A stretch of 64,000 nucleotides of DNA from Altererythrobacter aquiaggeris. GTDB lineage: Bacteria; Pseudomonadota; Alphaproteobacteria; Sphingomonadales; Sphingomonadaceae. The number at the start of each line of letters is the position of its first letter. Positions within the stretch are counted from its first letter, which is position 1. Shown piece after piece: positions 35,625-44,727 of this stretch. Location of the stretch: the NCBI RefSeq assembly GCF_037154015.1, contig NZ_JBANRL010000001.1, positions 186,001 to 250,000 of the forward strand, written 5' to 3'. Under the pieces are notes generated by a model that had not been told where the DNA came from, did no database searches, and saw only the letters and a list, made by a program, of their open reading frames with translations. The position numbers were made by a program, and so were the translations under genes.

Positions 35625-36550
35625 CCCAGAAGCCGGTCCAGATCATAACCGCTTGCGGAAGATAGCGCAGCGATGCGTTGTTTTTTGGTGGCGGTCCCAG
35701 ATAGCACCTTCTCCAGTTCCAACTTTCGCAAATCGACCAGATACCGGTACCAATAGCCTTGAAGGTAGTGATAGATCCGGCCCTCTTTCCCATCAAGGAT
35801 GCCCAGCTGGAAAATCAACCTCCAAATGTAATAGGCCCATGGCCCGACGCCGAAAGGCAACCGGTTGTAAACCCCTTCTTTCAGCGCGCGTTTGCGGGCG
35901 GCCTGGGCCGACCCCGAACGTAAATACAAGTCCGGGGTTTCCTGCCCAAGACCATACTTCCGCGAAAGCGCATCAAGAGCTTCCCGCGTTGCGTAACCGT
36001 TGTGCTTTGCAATAAAATCGTTGATCCCGCGGAGGTTGTGGTCTGCAAATTCGCCGTCAAGATGGATCGAGCGGCCCCGCAGCAGCACGATATGTTCGTC
36101 CATCAACCTTTGTTCGATAGCGGCATCTCCGGTCCGCCATAAGCGCAGCATTCGCAGCGGGAAGCGGCCACCACGGCGCACCCAGCGGCCCATGAAAATA
36201 TGTCGTCTGTCGAATGTCACGCCGGTTACCTTCGGCGAAAGATCTGCAAGCGTATCGCTGATGGCACTCCACAGGTCAGGGCCGATAATCTCGTCCGCAT
36301 CTATTCTGAGCGTCCATGCGGTTCTTATGCCAGCGTGCTCCATCGCCCAGGCAAACTGTTCCGCCTGCGTGGTGAACGGATTTGTAAGTACCTCGGCGCC
36401 GGCCAAAAGCAGTCTGGAGACGGTTGCATCTGTCGAGCCCGAATCCACGGCGACAATCCGTTCAACCGGGGCAAGCGAAGCGACCAGCCGTTCTATGTGA
36501 ACCTCTTCATTGTAGGTCAGCACAATTGCGGTGATCGGTAGTAGCGCCAT
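35570..36550 (-). CDS. Glycosyltransferase family 2
   Basis: A 326-aa inverting GT-A enzyme. ITAIVLTYNEEVHIERLV at the N-terminus, VDSGSTDATV, and the metal-binding DxD in LRIDADEIIGPDLW. The C-terminal part is helical and basic. ATG 36548-36550 has AAGGAG 5 nt upstream. It transfers one sugar from a nucleotide sugar to the growing repeat unit on the cytoplasmic face. Similar to WaaE/KdtX-type and EPS transferases; donor unknown. Its gene tail is antisense to the acetyltransferase gene tail. Confidence 0.88.
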   Translation of the reverse strand: MALLPITAIVLTYNEEVHIERLVASLAPVERIVAVDSGSTDATVSRLLLAGAEVLTNPFTTQAEQFAWAMEHAGIRTAWTLRIDADEIIGPDLWSAISDTLADLSPKVTGVTFDRRHIFMGRWVRRGGRFPLRMLRLWRTGDAAIEQRLMDEHIVLLRGRSIHLDGEFADHNLRGINDFIAKHNGYATREALDALSRKYGLGQETPDLYLRSGSAQAARKRALKEGVYNRLPFGVGPWAYYIWRLIFQLGILDGKEGRIYHYLQGYWYRYLVDLRKLELEKVLSGTATKKQRIAALSSASGYDLDRLLGHSTPSLRGPSGIAGLPE

Positions 36551-36567
36551 CAACTCTCCTTCAATGT

Positions 36568-36596
36568 GTCCCCGGCAGCACCGGACTGCCGGGGAC
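36568..36596. repeat. Perfect 11-bp inverted repeat between two minus-strand genes
   Basis: GTCCCCGGCAG (36568-36578) and CTGCCGGGGAC (36586-36596) with a 7-nt loop form a very stable stem. It sits 7 bp past the stop of the tailspike-like gene and 17 bp before the ATG of the downstream glycosyltransferase, without a T-run. It may stabilise the upstream message, attenuate read-through or shape ribosome access. Confidence 0.65.
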
Positions 36597-36603
36597 CCGG
36601 CTT

Positions 36604-39195
36604 CTAATAACTTGCTGTAACGAACAGCGGGGCATCGACAAGTCCGCTGCGTCTGGCCGGCCGATCAAGTTGCAACGCGCCTGTCAGAACACCGCTGCCA
36701 TCGCTGGCTGCTGAAATGACCCGCGCTTTTGCGAAAGTTGACTGATCGCGTGTAACGCTGTCTTTTTCCGATATGGCCAGATAGTCGCCGTCAATGATGG
36801 AACGTGGCCATGCTGTCCCCAGTTCGAATTCTGGCAGCACCTCGCTTCCGTAGGCAAGCAACTGCACTGCGCTCGAGCCTTCGGTCACTGTCATCGCCAG
36901 TTTGGACGTGAGCCCGGCCGAGAAGCGCCGTGCACAGTGAAATCGAAGAACTCCTGAAGCAGCGGTCAATGGTGCCCCGGATGTCCAGGTCCCGTCGACA
37001 AATGCATGCACGCCGGTAATCTGGCGCAATGTGATACTTACGCTGTGTGATGGTCCGGCGCCGGCGATGGAGACATCCTTGACATAGAGCAGGTGTCCTG
37101 TGGTCATATCCTGCACAACATCGCCCTGCCCCAGGCAGTAATCAGGTTCGTCAGGGTCAGACATGAAATCGGTGGTGGTGTTGAAGGACCACTCGATCCC
37201 CCGCTGGACAAGGTCTGCCAAGGGCATGTCATTTCGGTCCAACTGCTCTGTAGGGGCGGAGCCGATCGGCCACCGATAGCCTGAGTAATCGATCGAATGT
37301 GCGTAAAACGGCACCGGCAGCGGCCTGTTTAATTTGCCATCGCCAAGGAAATTCCAGCCCTCGCTTTCGCACAACAAGTGGCTCTTGGCGGTACCATCAA
37401 GCGAATAAACCACATAGGGCCGCGCGCTTATCCGGCCATAACGGGGTGCGAAAATACCTGCGCAAGCGGACGCAGCCCGTCTCCCGCCCGGTGTCGGCTG
37501 ATCGAACACATGCCACGCGACACTGGGTAGGGAAATAGTGCAGTCTTCCAGAATGCAGTTCACCGGGAACACGCCAAACGTCCCGCCGATCGATACACCT
37601 TCGAATTTGGCGAGTACATCGCCGCCGCCATCAAGGTAATAGGCGGGCGAATATTCGTCGAGCGCGCAGAAGAAATTCAACTCACCGCCGATGAAGCGGA
37701 TTACGCCGGGTGTACCAGTGCCCAATGCCCGAACCGTGCCGAGGCAATAAACCGCTTCGCAATACGCATTTATGTAGGTGATCGAGGGCGCGAAGCGCTG
37801 GGCCAGAACTCCCAGTTCGACGTTGAGAGCACGGTATAGATTGTCGAACGAGCAATTTGAAAATGTCGCGGCTATGTTTCCGTTGCCCTGCCCGTAACGC
37901 ACACTGTCCAGCTTGGTATGGCAGAAATGGAACTGACACCGGTCAAACGCGACAACACGCATATCGCTGTGCGACAGACTGATTGCGGTTTCGTTATAAC
38001 TGAGGTCACAATCTGCCCATTTCAGAAAGTCGCCATTTGATGCAGTGGGAACCAGGCCGGGCTGGACAGCAACTCCAACTTCAAAACCGCTGCTGGTGAC
38101 ACCCTCCATGCGGAGGCGCGATGACGATCCCTTGTTATATTGACCGGCGATCGACGTCCAAGCCGGATAATTCACATCAGGATAATGCGACTGCGCCTGG
38201 CGTGGGCCGGAATAGGCGTCGACCGAAATGCCGCAATACGGTGCATACCGTGTGTCCCGGCCAGTCGAAGTTGTTGGGCCCCGCCAGGCTGACCCTGGCC
38301 CGCGGTCCGTAACCGCTGCATAATTTTCAAACAGCCACGGATGGTTTGTGCCGTAAACCGAGATTTGGCGCAGCTGGGCGTGTCTCGCGCCTTGCACATT
38401 GATGATGGGCCGGTCAGAGAAATCGCCCACGATCCCGCTGAGATAGCCAGCATTGGAATCGAAACCGCGAATTGATTCGCCTTCGATTATCCAGTCGAGA
38501 AATGCGTCGCCATAACCAATATGGATCGTATCGCTGACATACCTCAATCCTCCGGTAATTTGCAGCCGCCGAATGTCCCTTGCGAAGTATAGCAGGTAAT
38601 CCACTGCCGCCTGAAGCGCCTCACGGTCATCGGTCCCTGCTATCACCATGTTGCTGGAAGCGGACGTAACAACTGCGTCGGCCGCGACTCCAAACATCAG
38701 ATCCGACGGCACATTTTCATTCAGGCGCCAAAATACATTTCCTGCATTACTGGTGAAAAGCCACCGGCCCATGCCGGCGGCCTGTTCTTTGGCCGTGGGC
38801 GTGGCGGCTGCCCGGAGATATTTCGCGGCGCCTTTTCCTGGCTCGGCAAAACCGTCGGACTTGAGGGTCTTTTGATCATTCGGAAAATAACTGATGCCGA
38901 AATTAGTGGCCAGCAATGCAGTCCCGCTGCGCGGAGAACTGGTAGCTGCGTCCCAGATCGCACTACCGTTTGCTGCTCGTACCACTTCCCTGCATGGCCC
39001 GTCAGAGAAAATCGGGGCGCGTCCCTCGCGGTCCAACAAAACCGGATTGGATTGCGGAGTTGTACGGTCGGGATCACTCCAGATAGCCTTGTAGATAGTC
39101 GAGTTGGGTTCAAAGATTTCGACTGTGCCACGAACGAGTGCTTTGCCCTGATTGTCGAAATACTGGGCTAGTGCAGGATGATGGGGGCTTACCAT
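36604..39195 (-). CDS. Phage-tailspike-like beta-helix protein
   Basis: An 863-aa protein without a signal peptide. Residues 1-75 resemble the head-binding domain of podoviral tailspikes (ALAQYFDNQGKALVRGTVEI, then TTPQSNPVLLDREGRAPIF). AGTDDREALQAAVDYLL at about 187 matches the element that opens the pectate-lyase-3/tailspike right-handed beta-helix; about 400 residues of short strand-turn repeats follow, and the C-terminal 200 residues are beta-rich. ATG 39193-39195 has GGAG 7 nt upstream. Such proteins cleave or deacylate polysaccharide. It lies amid the EPS genes, next to an SGNH hydrolase and with no other phage genes. Catalytic residues cannot be assigned. Confidence 0.72.
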   Translation of the reverse strand: MVSPHHPALAQYFDNQGKALVRGTVEIFEPNSTIYKAIWSDPDRTTPQSNPVLLDREGRAPIFSDGPCREVVRAANGSAIWDAATSSPRSGTALLATNFGISYFPNDQKTLKSDGFAEPGKGAAKYLRAAATPTAKEQAAGMGRWLFTSNAGNVFWRLNENVPSDLMFGVAADAVVTSASSNMVIAGTDDREALQAAVDYLLYFARDIRRLQITGGLRYVSDTIHIGYGDAFLDWIIEGESIRGFDSNAGYLSGIVGDFSDRPIINVQGARHAQLRQISVYGTNHPWLFENYAAVTDRGPGSAWRGPTTSTGRDTRYAPYCGISVDAYSGPRQAQSHYPDVNYPAWTSIAGQYNKGSSSRLRMEGVTSSGFEVGVAVQPGLVPTASNGDFLKWADCDLSYNETAISLSHSDMRVVAFDRCQFHFCHTKLDSVRYGQGNGNIAATFSNCSFDNLYRALNVELGVLAQRFAPSITYINAYCEAVYCLGTVRALGTGTPGVIRFIGGELNFFCALDEYSPAYYLDGGGDVLAKFEGVSIGGTFGVFPVNCILEDCTISLPSVAWHVFDQPTPGGRRAASACAGIFAPRYGRISARPYVVYSLDGTAKSHLLCESEGWNFLGDGKLNRPLPVPFYAHSIDYSGYRWPIGSAPTEQLDRNDMPLADLVQRGIEWSFNTTTDFMSDPDEPDYCLGQGDVVQDMTTGHLLYVKDVSIAGAGPSHSVSITLRQITGVHAFVDGTWTSGAPLTAASGVLRFHCARRFSAGLTSKLAMTVTEGSSAVQLLAYGSEVLPEFELGTAWPRSIIDGDYLAISEKDSVTRDQSTFAKARVISAASDGSGVLTGALQLDRPARRSGLVDAPLFVTASY

Positions 39196-39279
39196 TGTTT
39201 TGCTCCGATGAAAGTTTGAGACATGCAGGAGCGACCTCACCACTGGGGCAAGGCGCAACTGCAACTATTTGGCCGGACG

Positions 39280-40650
39280 TTAAAGTATGTCGGCACGCGC
39301 CGCGGCCAGCGCATCAAGCAAATGCGGGTGGATTTGCCGGGCAAGCAGGATCTGCCCTCTGGAGTTGGGATGTAAGTTGTCTGCCATCAGACCGCTTTCA
39401 GAAACGGAAATCGCTGTTTTTCCGAATACGTCCTGTTTTTGGACCAGCCGGAAAACCCGCTCGTCATCCGCGAATACCGAATAGGCTTCACGCACATCGT
39501 CGGTCATTGTCTGTGCTGCTTGCGCGGTCGTCATCGACGAGAAACGGCCCGATAATTCGACACCGCCAGCTTCGTTGCCATCGGTTGCAACCATATTGGG
39601 CGCCCACAGGATAATGCGGGTATCGGGGTTGGGCACAGTCTGCGCTGGCCAGGTAAAATCCAGTTTTGAACCGACCGGCGAAGAGTATGTTTCGCCGGCC
39701 ACCGTACCGTATCGGGTAGCGTGAAGTGCAGCGTCGATCATGGAGATGAGATCTGCCTTGCTGCGCTGCCCCTGCCGCAGATCGTTGAGCCCGTAGCCAA
39801 GGACGAGGACGCCCGGGTGGCCGTTTAATCTGTCCAGCACGCCGTTCCAACCTTGCGGGTAAGGGATGCCATTTGTGTGCAGCAGGTAATCTTCGAGCCG
39901 GTAACCATTGGATCCTGCGTTGAAGAAATTGCAATAATTTCCCAGTCGGCCAGAATTTGATAGCGCTTCGAAAAGGCTCATCGCGTGGGATGTGGTGCTG
40001 TCACCTGCAAATTGAAGCAGCGGCTGTGCCTGTTCGCTCCATTGGATCGTTATATTCAACTCGCATCCCGCCGGGGCTGGCAGCCCGCCCAGGTTCACGA
40101 CAATCCATTCATCAAGCGATTTCAGACTTGGACGAGCATGATCACTGAAGGTGATGGAATGTTGGCACGGGGCTGAGCCGCCGGAAGACAAATGCAATTT
40201 GTGTACCGAGAGAAGCGGGCGCGAGGCATCGATACCGTGCCCGTTGACCGTGCGTTCTGCGGAAAATGTGCCAAAGGCCGCTGTGGGCGACCGGTGGCGT
40301 TGATCGAGTGCGGCATAAGGATGCGACTGGGGCAGACCGCCCCCGTTGGGTAAACGCTGGATCAGCAAATCGATCGTTACAGGGGAGTTCGCGCTACCCG
40401 AAATCGTGACACTGTCGAGGAATACGGTGCGGCCATAATTCTGCGGAATTAACGCAGCTATATCACCTGTAATTCCGCCCGGAGAAAAGTTCAGTGTGCC
40501 AGATCTGAAGGACACCTGATCCGGCCGAACCTTGGCAGGAAGCGGCGTTGATTCGTCAACAGGCTTCGCTGCATTCCGCTCTCGTCCAAACGCGATGCCG
40601 CCAATTGCGGTATAGTTTGCGGTCGTACGTAATATGGAATTTGAATGCAT
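39280..40650 (-). CDS. SGNH/GDSL hydrolase with N-terminal beta domain
   Basis: A 456-aa protein. Residues 1-200 are beta-rich and Gly/Pro-containing with no signal peptide. The hydrolase half holds the four SGNH blocks: FAGDSTTSH (Ser ~217), NAGSNG (Gly), GYGLNDLR (Asn ~285) and DNLHPNS (Asp/His ~420). Members deacetylate sugars or cleave esters. ATG 40648-40650 has GAGG 8 nt upstream. It lies 84 bp upstream of the tailspike-like gene on the same strand. It could remove acetyl groups added by the acetyltransferase at 35058. Confidence 0.85.
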   Translation of the reverse strand: MHSNSILRTTANYTAIGGIAFGRERNAAKPVDESTPLPAKVRPDQVSFRSGTLNFSPGGITGDIAALIPQNYGRTVFLDSVTISGSANSPVTIDLLIQRLPNGGGLPQSHPYAALDQRHRSPTAAFGTFSAERTVNGHGIDASRPLLSVHKLHLSSGGSAPCQHSITFSDHARPSLKSLDEWIVVNLGGLPAPAGCELNITIQWSEQAQPLLQFAGDSTTSHAMSLFEALSNSGRLGNYCNFFNAGSNGYRLEDYLLHTNGIPYPQGWNGVLDRLNGHPGVLVLGYGLNDLRQGQRSKADLISMIDAALHATRYGTVAGETYSSPVGSKLDFTWPAQTVPNPDTRIILWAPNMVATDGNEAGGVELSGRFSSMTTAQAAQTMTDDVREAYSVFADDERVFRLVQKQDVFGKTAISVSESGLMADNLHPNSRGQILLARQIHPHLLDALAAARADIL

Positions 40651-40724
40651 GAATGGGACCTCGCTATGAAGCCCTGAAATAACCATATAGGTTGATCGTA
40701 GGAAAGAAGAATATTATATTTGGT

Positions 40725-41936
40725 TCAGGGTAATTGATTTAGCCACCGCCTGCCTGTGCACTTTTCAAGCTCTCGCAACAGGTTCATTGTGGCGGATTCC
40801 CATGTGAAACATTGCTTAAAAAGACGCTCTCCCCTGACCCGCATTGCGCCTTTTTGCTCTGGGCTGACTGCCAGAAATTGATTCAGGGCTTCAGTCGTAC
40901 CCTGCGAGGTATCGGGGTGAACCATGCCTGCACCTGCTGCGCTTATTTCGCGCCAGATATTTACCTTGTCGCTGATCAATACTGGGCAGCCGCAAGCGAG
41001 ACTTTCAGCGACCACGATGCCAAAGTTTTCCTGATGGGACGGGAGTGCAAATGCCTCGGCCCCGCGATAGGCGCCGTATTTGGCATCGCCTAACAGCATT
41101 CCCGGCCAATGAACCCGTTCGGAGATTCCCAAGCCGCGAGCCTGCTCGCGAAGCGAAGCAGCGATACCTGCCCGGTCAGGTCCTGCCATAACCAGATCCA
41201 GTTCCGGATAGTCGTCTGCGACATTGGCAAATGCCTCGATTAGAAGATCGCACCCTTTCTTTTCGTGAATTCTGCTCAAGAAAAGAATGTATTTCCTGCC
41301 GATGATTTCGGGGACTGCCCTCAAGAACGCCTCAACCTGTTCATTGCGGTTGTCCGGTGGCGGTGCAGCACCGTAGGGGACCACACGCTCCGTCAATTCA
41401 TAAGGGCAAAATGTCCCGCGGGCGCGCATCATTTCCTCCTCGCTTGTAAATAACACGGCGTAGGCGTTCTTTACCAATCGCCCCTCGTTGAACGGCCATA
41501 AAACCTGTTTAGCCAGGTGTTTTAGCGGATGGCGCGCACGGAAATACGGGTCCAGCGTGCCATGAGGGAAAACGACGTAAGGCACAGTTGATCCCACCAA
41601 CGCTTTAACGGCCACCCGGGTCGCATAATTCCACAGGCCATCCACCACCACCGCATCGTAATCGGCAACATGTTGCTTCGCCCAAGCTACAGCCTTTGGA
41701 GAAAAACGGGCCCAACTCTCAACCCTTCCCCGCCAGCCACCATTGCCGGAGCGTTCCTGTCCCATCGCATAAACCGGCCTCCCAAGGCCAGCAATCTGCG
41801 GCGATGATGGCGGGTCCAGCGTCAAAATCGATTGTTCGATGCCAAGTTTTCTGAGCTCGTCGCCAATCGCCAAAACGCCTTCGATCGGCCCCCCATCCGC
41901 GCGATCAACGCTGGCAATGATGTGCAAGAGTTTCAA
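40725..41936 (-). CDS. Glycosyltransferase family 4
   Basis: A 403-aa GT-B enzyme. N-terminal KLLHIIASVDRADGGPIEGV (acceptor side); C-terminal donor domain with ILFLSRIHEKKGCDLLIEAF, VHWPGMLLGD and the EX7E-like stretch ALPSHQENFGIVVAESLACGCPVLIS. It is a cytoplasmic retaining transferase for one repeat-unit sugar. Its start overlaps the stop of the Wzx gene by 4 bp, so wzy-wzx-GT4 is one operon on the minus strand. Confidence 0.92.
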   Translation of the reverse strand: MKLLHIIASVDRADGGPIEGVLAIGDELRKLGIEQSILTLDPPSSPQIAGLGRPVYAMGQERSGNGGWRGRVESWARFSPKAVAWAKQHVADYDAVVVDGLWNYATRVAVKALVGSTVPYVVFPHGTLDPYFRARHPLKHLAKQVLWPFNEGRLVKNAYAVLFTSEEEMMRARGTFCPYELTERVVPYGAAPPPDNRNEQVEAFLRAVPEIIGRKYILFLSRIHEKKGCDLLIEAFANVADDYPELDLVMAGPDRAGIAASLREQARGLGISERVHWPGMLLGDAKYGAYRGAEAFALPSHQENFGIVVAESLACGCPVLISDKVNIWREISAAGAGMVHPDTSQGTTEALNQFLAVSPEQKGAMRVRGERLFKQCFTWESATMNLLRELEKCTGRRWLNQLP

Positions 41937-43216
41937 GCAGCTTCTCCGGAATTTCTACCGCTCTTGCGGGTAACTATGGTTACAAGGACTGCGACAGCAA
42001 CAAGTTTCAGCCCTTCATTGCCAAACCTGCCAATGGCTGCCCCAATCGCCCCTGACCAGACCGCCCCAATCGCGATGAGCGGCAGTCCAATAATGAGTAC
42101 AGCGATTTGGGTAAGCAACAGCGGGCGACTTTGGCCTGCCGCCAGAAGCTGATTGTCAAATGCGTGGGTTAGCAAGACCAGCATCTGGCTCGCTGCAAGA
42201 ACTGTCAGGAGTGTTCCCATATCCAGGCCTGGTGTTGGAAATGCGATTAAAAAATCTGCAAACTGATCACTCAGAAAGATAAATCCCAAAAGGCCCGCGC
42301 CGCCAATTGTCAAAGCGGTCAGCAGCCAGATTGTCAAAGGACTGAAGCCATCCCGCTCCTTTCCAGCTGCTTCATCCAGCATGTCAGGCCTGAATCTGTT
42401 GGTGAGCCCACTGGTTATTACCCCATATGGCTTTGCGACCGCGCCCGAAAGTGCGGCCAGCACGCCGGCCTGCGCCAATCCGGTGGTCGCTCCCACAATA
42501 TACCGATCTGCGAACAGCCCGAGCCAGCCCAGTGGCCCCATAATAGCAACCGACGAACCAAATCTAATTGCCCGCGGGCGCGCGATCCGTGCAGCATCCC
42601 GGTCCACGTTAAACTTGCTTCCGATTATCGCGATGCCGCCGATCGAAGCGGAAACGATCCGCCCCGCAACCGCACCAGCGACAAGCGAGGCAGGGTTCCC
42701 TTGTGTGAGCTTTATGGCGATCACGGAAAAAAATAGTGTCATGACCGCTTCTAGCGCGATCCAAGTCGAAAGCGCGGCATATCGCCGTTCCAGCAAAAGG
42801 ACCATTTGCCCCGTTAGTCGAACCGGCTCGAGAATGCAGAAGGCGGGTAGCAAAACGGCCAGGACGCCCGCGCTTGTCCAATCGAGAAAAATACCCGTTA
42901 AGATGATCGCGGCCGCTCCGGTAACAGCTTGGAAGAGTGCCATGTCGCAGCCCAGGCCAAGGCCCAAGCCAATCCGTTTGCGGCCATCGTCCAGATCTTT
43001 CAGTAACTGTGCGAGTACCTGGCCAAACGCGCTTGTCGTGAAACCGTCGAACAGAGCCATCCCGCCCAATGCCAACATCGCAGCGCCAAAGGGAACCGCC
43101 CCCAGCTCAGCAGAATAGATCCGGAGCGAGAACAGCAGCACAATCGCCGCAACTGCCTGGCCCCAACTGGCCGCCAGCAGCCCACCCGCAAATCTCACAG
43201 ATTGATTGAACCTCAC
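41933..43216 (-). CDS. Wzx-like oligosaccharide flippase
   Basis: A 427-aa integral membrane protein with about twelve hydrophobic helices and no soluble domain, of the MOP/RfbX superfamily (GPLGWLGLFADRYIVG and ALSGAVAKPYGVITSG are typical helix-loop pieces). It flips lipid-linked repeat units from cytoplasm to periplasm for the polymerase. It overlaps the downstream GT4 gene and follows the polymerase gene by 12 bp. This is the only flippase in the window. Confidence 0.88.
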   Translation of the reverse strand: MRFNQSVRFAGGLLAASWGQAVAAIVLLFSLRIYSAELGAVPFGAAMLALGGMALFDGFTTSAFGQVLAQLLKDLDDGRKRIGLGLGLGCDMALFQAVTGAAAIILTGIFLDWTSAGVLAVLLPAFCILEPVRLTGQMVLLLERRYAALSTWIALEAVMTLFFSVIAIKLTQGNPASLVAGAVAGRIVSASIGGIAIIGSKFNVDRDAARIARPRAIRFGSSVAIMGPLGWLGLFADRYIVGATTGLAQAGVLAALSGAVAKPYGVITSGLTNRFRPDMLDEAAGKERDGFSPLTIWLLTALTIGGAGLLGFIFLSDQFADFLIAFPTPGLDMGTLLTVLAASQMLVLLTHAFDNQLLAAGQSRPLLLTQIAVLIIGLPLIAIGAVWSGAIGAAIGRFGNEGLKLVAVAVLVTIVTRKSGRNSGEAA

Positions 43217-43228
43217 GATCTCAGGGAT

Positions 43229-44581
43229 TCACCGGGTCGCAGAAATTGGCGGGAGAGCATGACTGACTTCCTCAATACCGGTCCGCCTACCCGACAAAAG
43301 GCGGTTCAGGACAAATAATGCAATGATGACCGGCAAATAAGTCATCACATCTACTCCGGCTTCGAACAGGCTGGGCGGAGCTTTCCGGACGGCCCAGTTG
43401 AAAAATGCCATGACAAAAAAGGTTTGCCCGATAACTCCGCCTTTCGAGAAAGTCGTAAGCAGAAACGCGAACAGTCCGCCTGTCAGCAGCCCGTTAATCA
43501 CCATCCAGATCCATCCACCCTCGCGATATGCCAGAATACTACCGAATGCCGTGAGGCTTCCATCGGAAGGACCGACAACCAGCCTCCACGCCAGAATTGA
43601 AGCCTCACTCTGGGCGTCGCCGGTATCACTCAGCACGTGAGGTTTTTGGCTGTAGATTGCGCGGGGAACCGGGATAACAAGAACGGAAGTGTAGTACAGC
43701 GGTCCGACATATCCGGCGCGGTCGACATGGGCTTTCAGGGCCGCCATGTTGAGCAGAATATCCCCGCGATCGACAATCGATTGCAGGACCGTATCGACCG
43801 GATCATCGCCGTAGGAGAAATTCTTGGCAGCAATGTCCTGTTGGCTGTTCCAGGAACTGGAACGCAGGGCGACCGCAAAGGGACTTACGATCAAAAGCGC
43901 GACGACGGCAGTGACCAAGGCGATACTAGCAGTCCGATAACTTCTCCGCACGATCATGGCAGCGAAGGCCAAAACGATCGGCGTGATGAAAATCAGTCGC
44001 TGGCCGGCATTCACGACGAGGTACAGCTGTACCGCTAGCACCGCTGCCGCCACCATACTCTTGATCACATTCCGGTCTTTGATCGCAATCGCCAGATGCA
44101 ATGCAACCATGGCTTGCGCGAAACTTGCCAAAAAACCAATAATACCTGCCAATGGCGATTGCTGCTCATTGAAAGCAGCGACGCCGCCGGCATCGTAAAA
44201 TGTTAGAGTTCGCGAGCTGTAATAGTAAATCGTAATAATACTACTGACAGCAAAGGAAGGCCACCAGTTGCGGTATAGTACGCCGTCCAAAAGCGGGAAA
44301 TTTAAGCCTTTTATAATTCGCTTGCGCCGAGCCATCGCAACAAAGCCAACCAGTAATGCGACAAAATAAAACAGCGCCATAGCTAGCACGGCGCTGACTT
44401 CGGTTAGCGGCAAGTAGCGTAAAGCTGACCGGTCGAGAAAAATGATCGGCAAGCAGTAATAGCCAATCGAAAACAACGCGAGGGTCGCCAGAAACATCGA
44501 GGTGGCGCTCACGCGGAGAACCGCAAATAGCAGGCAAGCACTGCATATAAGCAGCAGGGCCAAGACTAGAAGATTCTGCAT
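43229..44581 (-). CDS. O-antigen/EPS polymerase-like membrane protein (Wzy candidate)
   Basis: A 450-aa membrane protein with about eleven helices and a periplasmic loop with conserved-looking DDPVDTVLQSIVDRGDILLN and GYVGPLYYTSVLVIPVPRAIYSQ (cited in two parts), the arrangement of EpsG/OafB-like or Wzy_6-type polymerases. It should polymerise flipped units. ATG 44581 was chosen because the first helix (NLLVLALLLICSACLLFAVL) follows at once. Together with 29503-30867 the locus has two polymerase/ligase-like genes. Confidence 0.78.
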   Translation of the reverse strand: MQNLLVLALLLICSACLLFAVLRVSATSMFLATLALFSIGYYCLPIIFLDRSALRYLPLTEVSAVLAMALFYFVALLVGFVAMARRKRIIKGLNFPLLDGVLYRNWWPSFAVSSIITIYYYSSRTLTFYDAGGVAAFNEQQSPLAGIIGFLASFAQAMVALHLAIAIKDRNVIKSMVAAAVLAVQLYLVVNAGQRLIFITPIVLAFAAMIVRRSYRTASIALVTAVVALLIVSPFAVALRSSSWNSQQDIAAKNFSYGDDPVDTVLQSIVDRGDILLNMAALKAHVDRAGYVGPLYYTSVLVIPVPRAIYSQKPHVLSDTGDAQSEASILAWRLVVGPSDGSLTAFGSILAYREGGWIWMVINGLLTGGLFAFLLTTFSKGGVIGQTFFVMAFFNWAVRKAPPSLFEAGVDVMTYLPVIIALFVLNRLLSGRRTGIEEVSHALPPISATR

Positions 44582-44727
44582 GATTGCGCTGCCCGATAGC
44601 GGTTCAGGGCTGGTTGTGCCTTGAAAGCAGGCAGCGCTCAACTGTTTTACGGTTTCAGATCCGGCCGCACCCTAATCGGCTTAGTAACGTTTGACAGATG
44701 CTGTCTTGTAGCGGAGTCATTCTCCCG

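Noticed and set aside
36604-40650. Prophage or tailocin
   Set aside because: Only one tailspike-like gene is present. No capsid, terminase, portal, tape measure, holin or integrase in the neighbourhood.
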